11,545 nucleotides of DNA from Candidatus Nanopelagicales bacterium (GCA_023264215.1 JALQSY010000034.1:1686-13230), one strand, 5' to 3'. Counted from the first letter of the stretch, positions 1 through 6,364 are shown. Numbers and translations are program-made. Notes: generated by a model from the letters alone, not told the origin.

Positions 1-114
1 CTTGGCACCGGCGTACTTCCACCACTGCCGCTCGAACTCCAGGATTCGCCGATCGCGATCAGACAGCGCAGCCTCTGCCTGGTCCTGGTCGAGGCGTGCA
101 GCGCCCGAGTCCAT
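1..114 (-). CDS. DUF3263 domain protein, 5' part only
   Basis: This is the N-terminal 38 residues of a small protein that runs off the left edge of the window. After a short acidic and alanine-rich leader it reads LSDRDRRILEFERQWWKYAG, which matches my recollection of the start of the DUF3263 family, short actinobacterial proteins of unknown function. The ATG at 114-112 is preceded by AAGGAG about nine bases upstream, a good ribosome binding site that fixes the start. It lies 82 bases downstream of the potassium channel gene on the same strand, so it may be read through from that gene or use its own promoter near 172-200. Family assignment rests on the conserved ERQWWKYAGAK block. Function is unknown. 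Confidence 0.8.
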   Translation of the reverse strand, partial: MDSGAARLDQDQAEAALSDRDRRILEFERQWWKYAGAK

Positions 115-171
115 GCCGGCGACTCCTTCGGGGGAAGAGGGATGCGCGCGCGCACCCGGAGTGGTCAGGTC

Positions 172-200
172 ATCGTAGGAGGTGGCAGGGGACAAGTCAT
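172..200 (-). promoter_or_regulatory. Possible promoter of the DUF3263 gene
   Basis: On the minus strand a TACGAT hexamer (177 to 172) fits the TANNNT -10 consensus. With a 17-bp spacer, ATGACT (200 to 195) sits at the -35 position and shares TGAC with TTGACA. It overlaps the stop codon of the upstream channel gene. It would give a leader of about 50 bases containing the AAGGAG site. This is a pattern match only. Confidence 0.3.
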
Positions 201-1102
201 CCACCCTCGCTGCCGCGCGTCGCAGGAGCCTCGCCGAGACGATCGGCGATGCGACGCATCTGCTCCTCCATCTCGCGCAGGTGGTCCATGACGTCCTCGA
301 GGCGCGCATCCTCGCGCGACGGCGTTGGTCCGATTGCGGGGGACGGATGCGGGTCGACGGGTGCCTGAGTCTGCTGTGACTCCTGTGACTGCCCGGAGCT
401 GGTCGAGGACGAGCCCGAGGTGATGAAGCGACTGGCGACGGCGGCGGTGACAGCACCGACCGCCGCCGCCCCGGTGAACATGATGAAGACGGCGACCACC
501 CGACCGCCGACCGTCACCGGCGTGAAGTCCCCGTAGCCGACGGTCGTGACCGTGACGAAGCCCCACCAGGCCGCATCGCCGTAGGACGTGATGTTGGCGC
601 CCGGGGCGTTGATCTCGAACATCAGCGTGAAGAGGGAGCCGAAGATCACCACCGTGAGGACGGCATAGACGGCGTAGAGGCCGACGATCTTGGCCAGGGC
701 GTTGCGGTCTCGCGCCACCCTCATCACCGCGGCGATGACGAGGATGATGCGCAAGGGAGGGAACAGCAGCGCAATGGCGAAGGGCCAGTTGCGCTTCATG
801 AAGTCCTTCTTCTTGGGATCCAGGACGAAGCGAATCGTGAGATCGAGGGCGAAGATCAACCACGTGATGAGACTGAGGGAGAAGCCCTCAGCGCGATATA
901 CCGGGCTCAGTGAGGGCGCCCAGGTGAAGAACGTCGAGACGAGCCAGGTCATGGCGACCACGAACATCGGGATCGATGAGATCGAGTTGTAGAACCGCTG
1001 GGCAGAGGTCAGTTCGGCATCGGGCGGCGGCGTCGTGATGCGCCTCCAGAACCCGGGCTTCTTCGGTGCTTTCGTCGCAGCAGGTGGGGTCGAACTCGCC
1101 AT
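197..1102 (-). CDS. Voltage-gated-type potassium channel, six-TM, TVGYGD filter
   Basis: This 301-residue integral membrane protein carries the potassium selectivity filter TTVGYGD at residues 186-192, just after a pore helix (WWGFVTVTT). Hydrophobic segments lie at about 41-60 (S1), 75-95 (S2, with Asp87), 107-127 (S3 running into an S4-like stretch with Arg118, Arg128 and Arg131), 138-162 (S5) and 198-217 (S6). This is the layout of a single-subunit voltage-gated-type channel that works as a tetramer. S4 has few arginines, so voltage sensing may be weak. The C-terminus has no RCK/TrkA-N domain. It has a Ser/Gln linker and then a short charged helix (about 253-290) likely to be a coiled coil that helps the tetramer form. 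The ATG is preceded by GAGAGG at a normal distance, 26 bases after the CPBP gene stops, so the two are probably cotranscribed. Confidence 0.9.
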   Translation of the reverse strand: MASSTPPAATKAPKKPGFWRRITTPPPDAELTSAQRFYNSISSIPMFVVAMTWLVSTFFTWAPSLSPVYRAEGFSLSLITWLIFALDLTIRFVLDPKKKDFMKRNWPFAIALLFPPLRIILVIAAVMRVARDRNALAKIVGLYAVYAVLTVVIFGSLFTLMFEINAPGANITSYGDAAWWGFVTVTTVGYGDFTPVTVGGRVVAVFIMFTGAAAVGAVTAAVASRFITSGSSSTSSGQSQESQQTQAPVDPHPSPAIGPTPSREDARLEDVMDHLREMEEQMRRIADRLGEAPATRGSEGG

Positions 1103-1128
1103 GGTGGAAGCCTCTCAGATTCACGGGG

Positions 1129-1875
1129 TCAAGCGCGTCGTCGACGCCACCGGATGATCGTCCAGGAGAAGAAATAGCCCATGCCATTGGTCGCCCAGTG
1201 CAGCCCCATGGGCGCCAGGACACTCCCGGACAGGAGCCGCAGCAGGGCGAATACCACGCCGGCGACGGTCGTGGTGATGACCGAGAGCACTACCGCGAGG
1301 ATGTTTCCGCGCTTGCCTTCGCCGACCACGGAGCCGAGCGCAGCACTTTGCTCGTGCGTGCCGATCGAGGGCAGGATGTGCCAGAGCCCGAAGAGTACGG
1401 CGGAGATCACGATCGCCCAGACGATGCCGAAGCGCCGGGCCAGCATCGAGAACAGCACCGCCCGGAAGGCGATCTCCTCGAACAGCACCGTGCCGAAGGG
1501 CACTTCCACCAGCGCCTGGAACATCAGCCGGGGCCCGCTGAGTTCGGCGACGCGCTCGTCGTGCATCGCATTGCGGCCCTTGCGGAAGGAGGCCGCGACG
1601 AGATAGCCGACCGTGACCACCACGACGCAGCCGACGCCCCAGATGAAGCCCGGCACGAGGTAGCCCCAGCCCAGCCCCATGTCGGTCCAGCTGTTGCCGT
1701 CAAGCAGTCCGATCGCCAGGACCCCGAAGGATCCGCCGACCGCCCAGAGCAGGTAGTGCCGCTGCGGCGCCACCTTGTTATTGATGACGTTGAAGGCGAC
1801 CAGGGCCGCGACGAGCAGGATGAGCGGCCACCACGGCAAGCCCGACACCTGGTCAGGGGCCGTGATCGTGAGCAC
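1129..1875 (-). CDS. CPBP family intramembrane metalloprotease (Abi-like)
   Basis: This 248-residue protein has many membrane segments and carries the three CPBP signature motifs in order: EEIAFR (133-138, EExxxR), FGLWH (162-166, FxxxH) and HWATN (226-230, HxxxN). In this family (type II CAAX prenyl endopeptidases and bacteriocin-immunity-type relatives) the Glu, His and Asn residues form the intramembrane active site. Predicted helices include about 14-32, 42-58, 70-95, 123-142, 150-166 and 190-215, and the C-terminus ends in a basic IRWRRRRA tail. The GTG start is chosen because a TAGGCT -10 box lies six bases upstream, giving a leaderless transcript; no Shine-Dalgarno sequence is present. 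It is the first gene of a probable CPBP-channel unit. The substrate is unknown. Confidence 0.88.
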   Translation of the reverse strand: MLTITAPDQVSGLPWWPLILLVAALVAFNVINNKVAPQRHYLLWAVGGSFGVLAIGLLDGNSWTDMGLGWGYLVPGFIWGVGCVVVVTVGYLVAASFRKGRNAMHDERVAELSGPRLMFQALVEVPFGTVLFEEIAFRAVLFSMLARRFGIVWAIVISAVLFGLWHILPSIGTHEQSAALGSVVGEGKRGNILAVVLSVITTTVAGVVFALLRLLSGSVLAPMGLHWATNGMGYFFSWTIIRWRRRRA

Positions 1876-1881
1876 GTATCG

Positions 1882-1887
1882 AGCCTA
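1882..1887 (-). promoter_or_regulatory. -10 box of a leaderless promoter for the CPBP gene
   Basis: TAGGCT, read 1887 to 1882, is followed by six bases and then the GTG start at 1875. The TANNNT match, the spacing and the lack of a ribosome binding site together indicate transcription starting at the start codon, as is common in actinobacteria. No clear -35 box is seen. Confidence 0.6.
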
Positions 1888-1891
1888 CGGC

Positions 1892-1897
1892 TAGCGT
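1892..1897 (+). promoter_or_regulatory. -10 box of a leaderless promoter for the TIGR03089 gene
   Basis: TAGCGT is followed by seven bases and then the ATG at 1905. No Shine-Dalgarno sequence lies before the ATG. It faces away from the CPBP -10 box, with only four bases between the two hexamers, so both genes must be driven from one 29-bp spacer. Confidence 0.6.
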
Positions 1898-1904
1898 GTG
1901 ATCG

Positions 1905-2627
1905 ATGACCCCGTACGCCGCCCTCCTCGCCCGCATGGGGACCGATCCCGCGTCGCCGATGCTCACCTATCGAGATCTGGCAACGGGCGAGCGGATGGAG
2001 CTCTCGGCCGCGAGCCTGGGCAACGCCATCGCGAAGACCGCCGGACTGCTCAGGGACGACCTCGACGTCGAGCCCGGTGACGTCGTCGTCGTGGACCTGC
2101 CCCTGCACTGGCAGCGCGTGGTCTGGCTCGGTGCCTGTGCCGCGACCGGTGCGGTCTTCTCACCCGATGCCCGACCTTCGGAAGCGGACGTCTACGTCAC
2201 CCACCGTGAGCACCTCGAGCTCGGCTCCGGCGCACGCGATGTCGTCCTGGTGTCGCTGGCGCCGTTCGGCCTTCCCGAGCGCGGTGATGTGCCGACCGGG
2301 GTGACCGACGCAGCGGTCGCGATGCGCGCGCATCCGGACAACTTCGTCCCCTACGACACCCCGGATCCGGCGTGGCCGCTGATCCGCAGCGCCGGCCAGG
2401 AGTGGACGCACCGCGACACGATGGACCGCGCGCGCTCCGTCCTCGCTGCTCGCGGCGTCCGAGGCTCCGAGCGCTTCGCGATCGTGGAACCGGACCCGGA
2501 CGTGGACGTGCTCGCCCTCGCCGGTCCCCTCGTCACCGCCAGCGCTGCGCTGCTGGTCGCGGGAGGCACCGGGCACAACCTGGACTCGGTGCTCGTTGAA
2601 GAGGGCATCGACGTTGAGGCAGGATGA
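1905..2627 (+). CDS. TIGR03089 family protein, half-length relative of AMP-binding enzymes
   Basis: This 240-residue soluble protein belongs to TIGR03089, a single-copy actinobacterial family with faint similarity to AMP-binding (ANL) enzymes. The similarity is visible at the N-terminus: LTYRDL (20-25), an amphipathic helix to about residue 50, VEPGDVVVVDLP (55-66), then a helix ending in ATGAVFSPDA. That block resembles the first subdomain of acyl-CoA synthetases. The later stretch (about 165-215, WTHRDTMDRARSVL and then APLVTASAALLVAGG-like strands) also looks ANL-like. The Ser/Thr/Gly-rich ATP-binding loop and the C-terminal lysine domain of true ANL enzymes are absent, so catalysis is unlikely or quite different. 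It is transcribed from a leaderless promoter and its stop lies four bases before the Ser-X-X protein. The M. tuberculosis relative (Rv3268, from memory) sits next to an LCP gene, as here. Confidence 0.82.
   Translation: MTPYAALLARMGTDPASPMLTYRDLATGERMELSAASLGNAIAKTAGLLRDDLDVEPGDVVVVDLPLHWQRVVWLGACAATGAVFSPDARPSEADVYVTHREHLELGSGARDVVLVSLAPFGLPERGDVPTGVTDAAVAMRAHPDNFVPYDTPDPAWPLIRSAGQEWTHRDTMDRARSVLAARGVRGSERFAIVEPDPDVDVLALAGPLVTASAALLVAGGTGHNLDSVLVEEGIDVEAG
2621..2624 (+). promoter_or_regulatory. Ribosome binding site deciding the start of the Ser-X-X gene
   Basis: AGGA, within a purine-rich GAGGCAGGATGAGG run, lies seven bases before the ATG at 2632 and overlaps the end of the TIGR03089 gene. 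It favours this ATG over the in-frame TTG at 2596, which has no such site. Confidence 0.6.
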
Positions 2628-2631
2628 GGTC

Positions 2632-2871
2632 ATGGCCGTTGGACCCACCTCCCGCTGGAGCATCGGCTCGACGAACTCCCTGCTCTGCATCGGCTCAAGG
2701 AATTCGGTCCTGAGCATCGGCTCGGTGGGATCTGCGCTGTCGATCGGATCGATCGGATCCTTTGCGAGCGTGCTCAGCATCGGATCCTTCGGCAGCGCCG
2801 GATCGATCATGTCGAGCCTGTCGCTGCTGTCCGTGATGGCGAATCGGGCACGTCGCCGGATAGGCGGCTAG
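2632..2871 (+). CDS. Small Ser-X-X tripeptide-repeat protein, function unknown
   Basis: This 79-residue protein is built from a strict three-residue repeat. From Ser7 to Met69 there are 21 consecutive triplets, and the first residue is serine in 20 of them; the exception is Cys19. The other two positions are mostly Ile, Val, Leu, Phe, Ala or Gly, and SIG is the commonest triplet. A higher-order nine-residue pattern (SIG-SxG-SxL) is also visible. No charged residue occurs between Arg23 and Arg72, after which a basic tail (ANRARRRIGG) closes the protein. There is no signal peptide and no recognised domain. It lies four bases after the TIGR03089 gene with its own ribosome binding site, so it is probably cotranslated. 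I recall similar SIGS-rich hypothetical proteins in other actinobacteria but know of no function. It could be a membrane-inserting peptide, a solenoid or an assembling filament. Confidence 0.75.
   Translation: MAVGPTSRWSIGSTNSLLCIGSRNSVLSIGSVGSALSIGSIGSFASVLSIGSFGSAGSIMSSLSLLSVMANRARRRIGG
2650..2838 (+). repeat. Coding array of 21 Ser-X-X triplets
   Basis: The array is 63 codons long with serine (or once cysteine) at every third codon. The repeated serines use AGC, TCC, TCG, TCA and TCT, and glycines alternate GGC and GGA, so the DNA units differ while the protein units stay alike. That argues for an old repeat held by selection on the protein rather than a recent DNA expansion. Confidence 0.85.
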
Positions 2872-2891
2872 AGCACCGCCCCGGCCGGGCC

Positions 2892-2955
2892 GCACCCCTG
2901 CCCCGCTGCACCCCGGCCGCGCGGCACCCCTGCCCTGGCGCACCCCTGCCATGGT
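2892..2955. repeat. Four degenerate 16-bp tandem repeats beginning GCACCCC
   Basis: GCACCCC occurs at 2892, 2908, 2924 and 2940, exactly 16 bases apart. Units 1, 3 and 4 share GCACCCCTGCC; unit 2 has diverged after GCACCCC. The array lies just after the Ser-X-X gene stop and ends against the left arm of the large inverted repeat. No open reading frame of note covers it. Confidence 0.7.
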
Positions 2956-3031
2956 CAAGGACACGAAGTTGTCGTTTAGGCGGTCGTTCTGTCCGCTTTG
3001 GCCGTCTTAAACGACGACTTCGTGTCCTTGA
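2955..3031. repeat. 77-bp near-perfect inverted repeat between convergent genes, possible bidirectional terminator
   Basis: The left arm (2955-2978) and right arm (3008-3031) are 24-base reverse complements with one mismatch, which becomes a G-U pair in RNA. The stem can extend by about five more pairs with one bulge (2979-2983 with 3002-3007), leaving a terminal loop of about 18 bases. It sits between the convergent Ser-X-X and amidase genes, where a two-way terminator would be expected. Neither side has a U-tract, so it is not a classical intrinsic terminator, though actinobacteria also use tail-less hairpins. The long conserved arms would equally fit a mobile palindromic repeat of the REP or MITE kind. 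Confidence 0.8.
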
Positions 3032-3072
3032 GCGGGGGTGGGGCGGGCGGACCTCGGGGCCGAGCAGAGCGC

Positions 3073-6000
3073 CTAGAGCACCGTCGCGACGCGCTTGCGG
3101 CTGCTCGCCACCGGGACGCCTCCGTCGAGCACGACCACCCGCCACGCGTACGTCGTGCCCTTGCCCGTGACCGGGACGCCGAAGGCGAACCTGCCCGAGG
3201 CATCGGGCACAGCCGTATTGCGGTCCTGCCAGGCACCGCGGTTGACCTGTACCTGGCGTTGGACGATCAGGCCCGGCCGCGGGTTCTTGATGACACCCGA
3301 CAGCGTCACCAAGGTGCCGTTGGGAACATTGCCCTTGGGGTTGGCGACGAGGGAGACCCCTCCCTTGGGCACCGGAGACGACCCGGCGACATCCTGATCG
3401 GTGATGGCCGTGATGAACGTCGACTTCATCGTCGTGTACCCCACTGCCTGGCGCAGCTTCTGCGTGGAGATCGTGTTGCTCGTGCCATCGAGACCTCGCG
3501 CCTTGATCTGCGTGGCCGCGCCGGTCGTCGGATCCGTCCGGAGGATCAACTCCATGATGTCCTCGACGCCGAAGATCTCGGTCGCGCGCTGCTGGCTGAG
3601 GACGACGTTCCATGAGCGATAGGGATTGCCCGGTGCCTCCAGGCTCCACCTATCGGGGACTCCTCGCGCCCACGGGATCGACGATCCGCCCCAGACATCG
3701 GATGCCGCGAGGGTGTGCCCCCCGGTCGCGGCCGTGTAGTAGGCGTTGACGGGCTTGCCCTCGAACGTCGCGGCAAGACCACTGGAATCGCCCGTCCGCG
3801 TCGCGTCGACCGCCTCGGCCCAGCGATTGGGGTCGCCGTACTGGCTCTCGGCGAGCCACCCCCGGAAGGTCTGGTCGTACTTCGGGCCGTCGCCATCGTC
3901 CATGTGGCATCCGCAGTCGGCATCGAGCCCGCGGGCCACCTGCGACAGCGCATACGAGCGCGACGCGATGGCCTGCGCCTCCAGGGCCGCATCGGGCCAC
4001 GTGGGATTGACCTCCGCGATGCCCTTCAGGTACTCGTCGCCCAGGCGGAGGGTGTTGACGACGGCGAGACGACGCCCGTTGGAAGTCTGCAGCGCGGTGA
4101 TGTCGACGGTTCCGTACCGGTAACGGTGCCCCGGGCTGGAGAACGACTCGTTGGGTCCGGTCACGTTGAGCAAGGACGTAGCGGATCCAGCTGAACCGGG
4201 GTCACGTGTGCCTGACCACCGCACGGTCACGGTGCGTCCCCGCCCCAACTTCTCCACCTGGCCGGAGTCCGTGCGCCGCACGTTGACGAAGCGTCCTGAG
4301 GGTGCGAACGTGATCTGCGCCTCCGGCCCGAAGACGAGGGACTTCTGACCGAAAGTGACGTGCATCTGAGCGCCTGAGCCCCCGAGGTTCTCGACGCGGG
4401 CGTTGGCCTGCGTCGCCTGATAGAGGATGCCGATGCGGACATCACCGGCGTCGGGGACCGACTCGACCTTGGCCGACTGCGAGGCGCTCTCCCCCTGGTA
4501 GTAGTACTCGACGATCCGCTTGGCGCTCCAGCGCTTGGGGTCTGACGTGGCCATCGCGTACGCGCCCCACTGGGACAGGCCGACGCCGTGGCCGTACCCG
4601 GTGCCGGCCAGGGTGAACTGCTCGGGCGGCGTGCACGGATCCGGCGGCGAGTCGGCCGTCGCGGAGATGCGGGCGGTCCCCGACCAGGGGAACAGTCGCG
4701 TCCCGTTGCTGGTCGCGGAGATCTCGAACGTGTACAGGCCGGGCGGGACGGCCTTGCCCTTGTCATCACGCAGATCCCACGTGAACGGCACGGTGGCGGC
4801 CGTGTCGGTCGAGGCGCTCAACGTCCGGACCGGATCCCCGCAGGCGTTGGAGACGACCAGCGAGGCCGACATCTGACCATTGGATCGGGGATTCAGCGTG
4901 ATGGTGCCGCCAGAGCCCCAGGCGATGCGATCACCGGTGATCGACGGCGGGTAGAAGTTGCGACCCTGCCGCGCAGACACCGCGAGGCGGATGTGATCCA
5001 GCGACGGCCTCAGGAACTCGCCCGGGCACGACGTGGCACCGATGTCACCGTGACCGGCGATCGTCTTGGAAGTGACCTTCTCGCCGGGCCAGTACATCGA
5101 TGTGGTGCCCTGACCCGGACCGGGGCCCGCGGATGTGAGTACGGCCGATCCGAGCGGATTGACGTCGTGGATCTCGAACTTCCATGCGATGAGGTCGCTC
5201 ATCGCATCGAGGATCTTCTCCTTCGTCGGGGCGTTCGGATTGAGCGTGTCCGCGTTGCCCAGGAACGACACGGCGAAAGTCTCCGCGTTGAAGCCCGAGG
5301 TGTGGGCGCCGATGACGGCCCGGTTTACCCCTCCTGCACGCCCCTCGTAGATGCGCCCGAACCGATCGACCATGAAGTTGTAGCCGAAGTCATTGACCTT
5401 GATCCCCTCAGTGAACCAGGAGTAGACGTTGCGCATCTGCTGGGCCGCCTGGGCGGCGGTGTAGTCGTTGGTCGAGACGACGTGATGGACGAACGCGACC
5501 TTGACCGTGTCGGAGTACGACGTGTTGCCCCGGCGCAGGGATTCGTCTGCGCCCCACTGGGCACGAGTGATGATCGTCGGCTTCCTGACGGACGCCTGCG
5601 CCGAGCCGGCTGGGAGGTCGCCCTCCAGGTCGGCATCCTCCGGTCGCTCGGGGTTGTCGACGAGGGTGAGGTCGGTGTCGACGGGAACCTCGCCCGAGGG
5701 GGTGTCGATGCGGACCTGCACCCCGTCGGCGTTGCTCGTGATGACCGGCTCGGTCGCGAAGCGGGCTCGCTGCCCCTCCTCGGTGTTTGGATCGGGCAGG
5801 TGGTCACTGATCGGGATCTCCATCCACGGTAGCCATTGGCCGCCCTGACGCACGCGCATGACGATGCGGGTGCCTGGGTCGAAGGCCTCGGCTGCGGTGA
5901 TCCCCACGAGGCCGAAGTTGTCTGTCGCCGTCGGCGGGATGGCCGCAGCGGGGCGCAGTGCCGCGCGCGGCCCGATGCGCTCGTGGGCATGGTCCTCGCC

Positions 6001-6240
6001 TGCGACGGGCACCGGCGTGGAGCCCGCCGGAGTGGAGGCCAAGGACCCGGAGTCCACGCCATCGAGGTCGATCGTGGTGACCTCGGCGCGCACCGGATCG
6101 CGATCGTCGGCGAAGCTGCCGGCCACGGGAAGAGTGAGCGTGGCGGGGATGACGAGGGCAGCCGTCACCGCCGCGAGGATTCTCACCACACGAGGGTGCC
6201 TGAGGGGTCGGCACGAGGCAAGGCGACTCACCCAACGCAC
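3073..6240 (-). CDS. Secreted N-acetylmuramoyl-L-alanine amidase (PGRP type) fused to a SpoIID/LytB module
   Basis: This 1055-residue exported protein acts, by inference, on peptidoglycan. A signal peptide covers about residues 1-44 (basic start, hydrophobic 20-40). A beta-rich N-terminal domain (about 105-195) precedes an Amidase_2/PGRP domain (about 221-425) that opens with ITRAQWGADES. Its zinc ligands should be His252, His397 and Cys405 (GHGDIGATSCPG), with Tyr287 at the catalytic tyrosine position, so it looks active. A FlgD-like Ig segment follows (about 445-530, with TWDLRDDKGKAVPPGLYTFEI-type strands). The SpoIID/LytB part has GYGHGVGLSQWGA at 548-560, then the core YLKGIAEVNPTWP with candidate catalytic Glu743 and QAIASRSYAL, a Cys776/Cys778/His779 cluster, and NAYYTAATGG at 832-840. 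A C-terminal Ig-like domain covers about 955-1055. The GTG start is the first after an in-frame TGA; its ribosome binding site is weak, and GTG at codon 4 is an alternative. Confidence 0.9.
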   Translation of the reverse strand: MRWVSRLASCRPLRHPRVVRILAAVTAALVIPATLTLPVAGSFADDRDPVRAEVTTIDLDGVDSGSLASTPAGSTPVPVAGEDHAHERIGPRAALRPAAAIPPTATDNFGLVGITAAEAFDPGTRIVMRVRQGGQWLPWMEIPISDHLPDPNTEEGQRARFATEPVITSNADGVQVRIDTPSGEVPVDTDLTLVDNPERPEDADLEGDLPAGSAQASVRKPTIITRAQWGADESLRRGNTSYSDTVKVAFVHHVVSTNDYTAAQAAQQMRNVYSWFTEGIKVNDFGYNFMVDRFGRIYEGRAGGVNRAVIGAHTSGFNAETFAVSFLGNADTLNPNAPTKEKILDAMSDLIAWKFEIHDVNPLGSAVLTSAGPGPGQGTTSMYWPGEKVTSKTIAGHGDIGATSCPGEFLRPSLDHIRLAVSARQGRNFYPPSITGDRIAWGSGGTITLNPRSNGQMSASLVVSNACGDPVRTLSASTDTAATVPFTWDLRDDKGKAVPPGLYTFEISATSNGTRLFPWSGTARISATADSPPDPCTPPEQFTLAGTGYGHGVGLSQWGAYAMATSDPKRWSAKRIVEYYYQGESASQSAKVESVPDAGDVRIGILYQATQANARVENLGGSGAQMHVTFGQKSLVFGPEAQITFAPSGRFVNVRRTDSGQVEKLGRGRTVTVRWSGTRDPGSAGSATSLLNVTGPNESFSSPGHRYRYGTVDITALQTSNGRRLAVVNTLRLGDEYLKGIAEVNPTWPDAALEAQAIASRSYALSQVARGLDADCGCHMDDGDGPKYDQTFRGWLAESQYGDPNRWAEAVDATRTGDSSGLAATFEGKPVNAYYTAATGGHTLAASDVWGGSSIPWARGVPDRWSLEAPGNPYRSWNVVLSQQRATEIFGVEDIMELILRTDPTTGAATQIKARGLDGTSNTISTQKLRQAVGYTTMKSTFITAITDQDVAGSSPVPKGGVSLVANPKGNVPNGTLVTLSGVIKNPRPGLIVQRQVQVNRGAWQDRNTAVPDASGRFAFGVPVTGKGTTYAWRVVVLDGGVPVASSRKRVATVL

Positions 6241-6241
6241 A

Positions 6242-6257
6242 GGTCACTCTGATCACA
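6242..6257 (-). promoter_or_regulatory. Weak CRP/GlxR-like half-palindrome just upstream of the amidase gene
   Basis: Read on the minus strand, TGTGATCAGAGTGACC matches 8 of the 10 fixed positions of the CRP-family consensus TGTGA-N6-TCACA: a perfect first half and three of five in the second. It ends directly against the GTG start at 6240, so binding there would block the gene. A single match of this quality can arise by chance. Confidence 0.2.
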
Positions 6258-6280
6258 TTCCCAGGAGACTCCCCCACGAT

Positions 6281-6308
6281 CCGGGCCCGCGCGGGGGTTC
6301 GCGCCCGG
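6281..6308. repeat. GC-rich inverted repeat in the amidase/LCP divergent spacer
   Basis: CCGGGC (6281-6286) pairs with GCCCGG (6303-6308), and a perfect 10-bp palindrome CCCGCGCGGG lies at 6286-6295. It stands between the divergent starts of the amidase (6240) and LCP (6401) genes. It could be an operator or simply reflect high GC content. Confidence 0.3.
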
Positions 6309-6364
6309 GGAACCCTGTCCGGTCAGTGGACGTCCCTAGGGCGCAGCGTGACGGCGATCGGCCG

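Noticed and set aside
1066..1908. Plus-strand 280-codon open frame opposite the CPBP gene
   Set aside because: The opposite strand has all three CPBP motifs; this frame is low-complexity His/Asp/Arg-rich shadow sequence.
2596..2631. TTG start giving a 91-residue Ser-X-X protein
   Set aside because: It overlaps the TIGR03089 gene without a ribosome binding site, and the extra 12 residues do not share the repeat; ATG 2632 has AGGA at seven bases.
2892..3031. CRISPR-like array or attachment site
   Set aside because: The direct repeats are 16 bp with no spacers and no cas genes lie nearby; the inverted repeat has no integrase or core-type arrangement next to it.
2807..3649. Minus-strand 280-codon open frame across the inverted repeat and the end of the amidase gene
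   Set aside because: It is out of frame with the amidase and crosses the non-coding inverted repeat; composition is that of a shadow frame.
4588..5832. Plus-strand 414-codon open frame opposite the amidase gene
   Set aside because: It is antisense to a clear multi-domain protein, is rich in Arg, Gly and Asp as expected of a GC-rich shadow frame, and has no recognisable motif.
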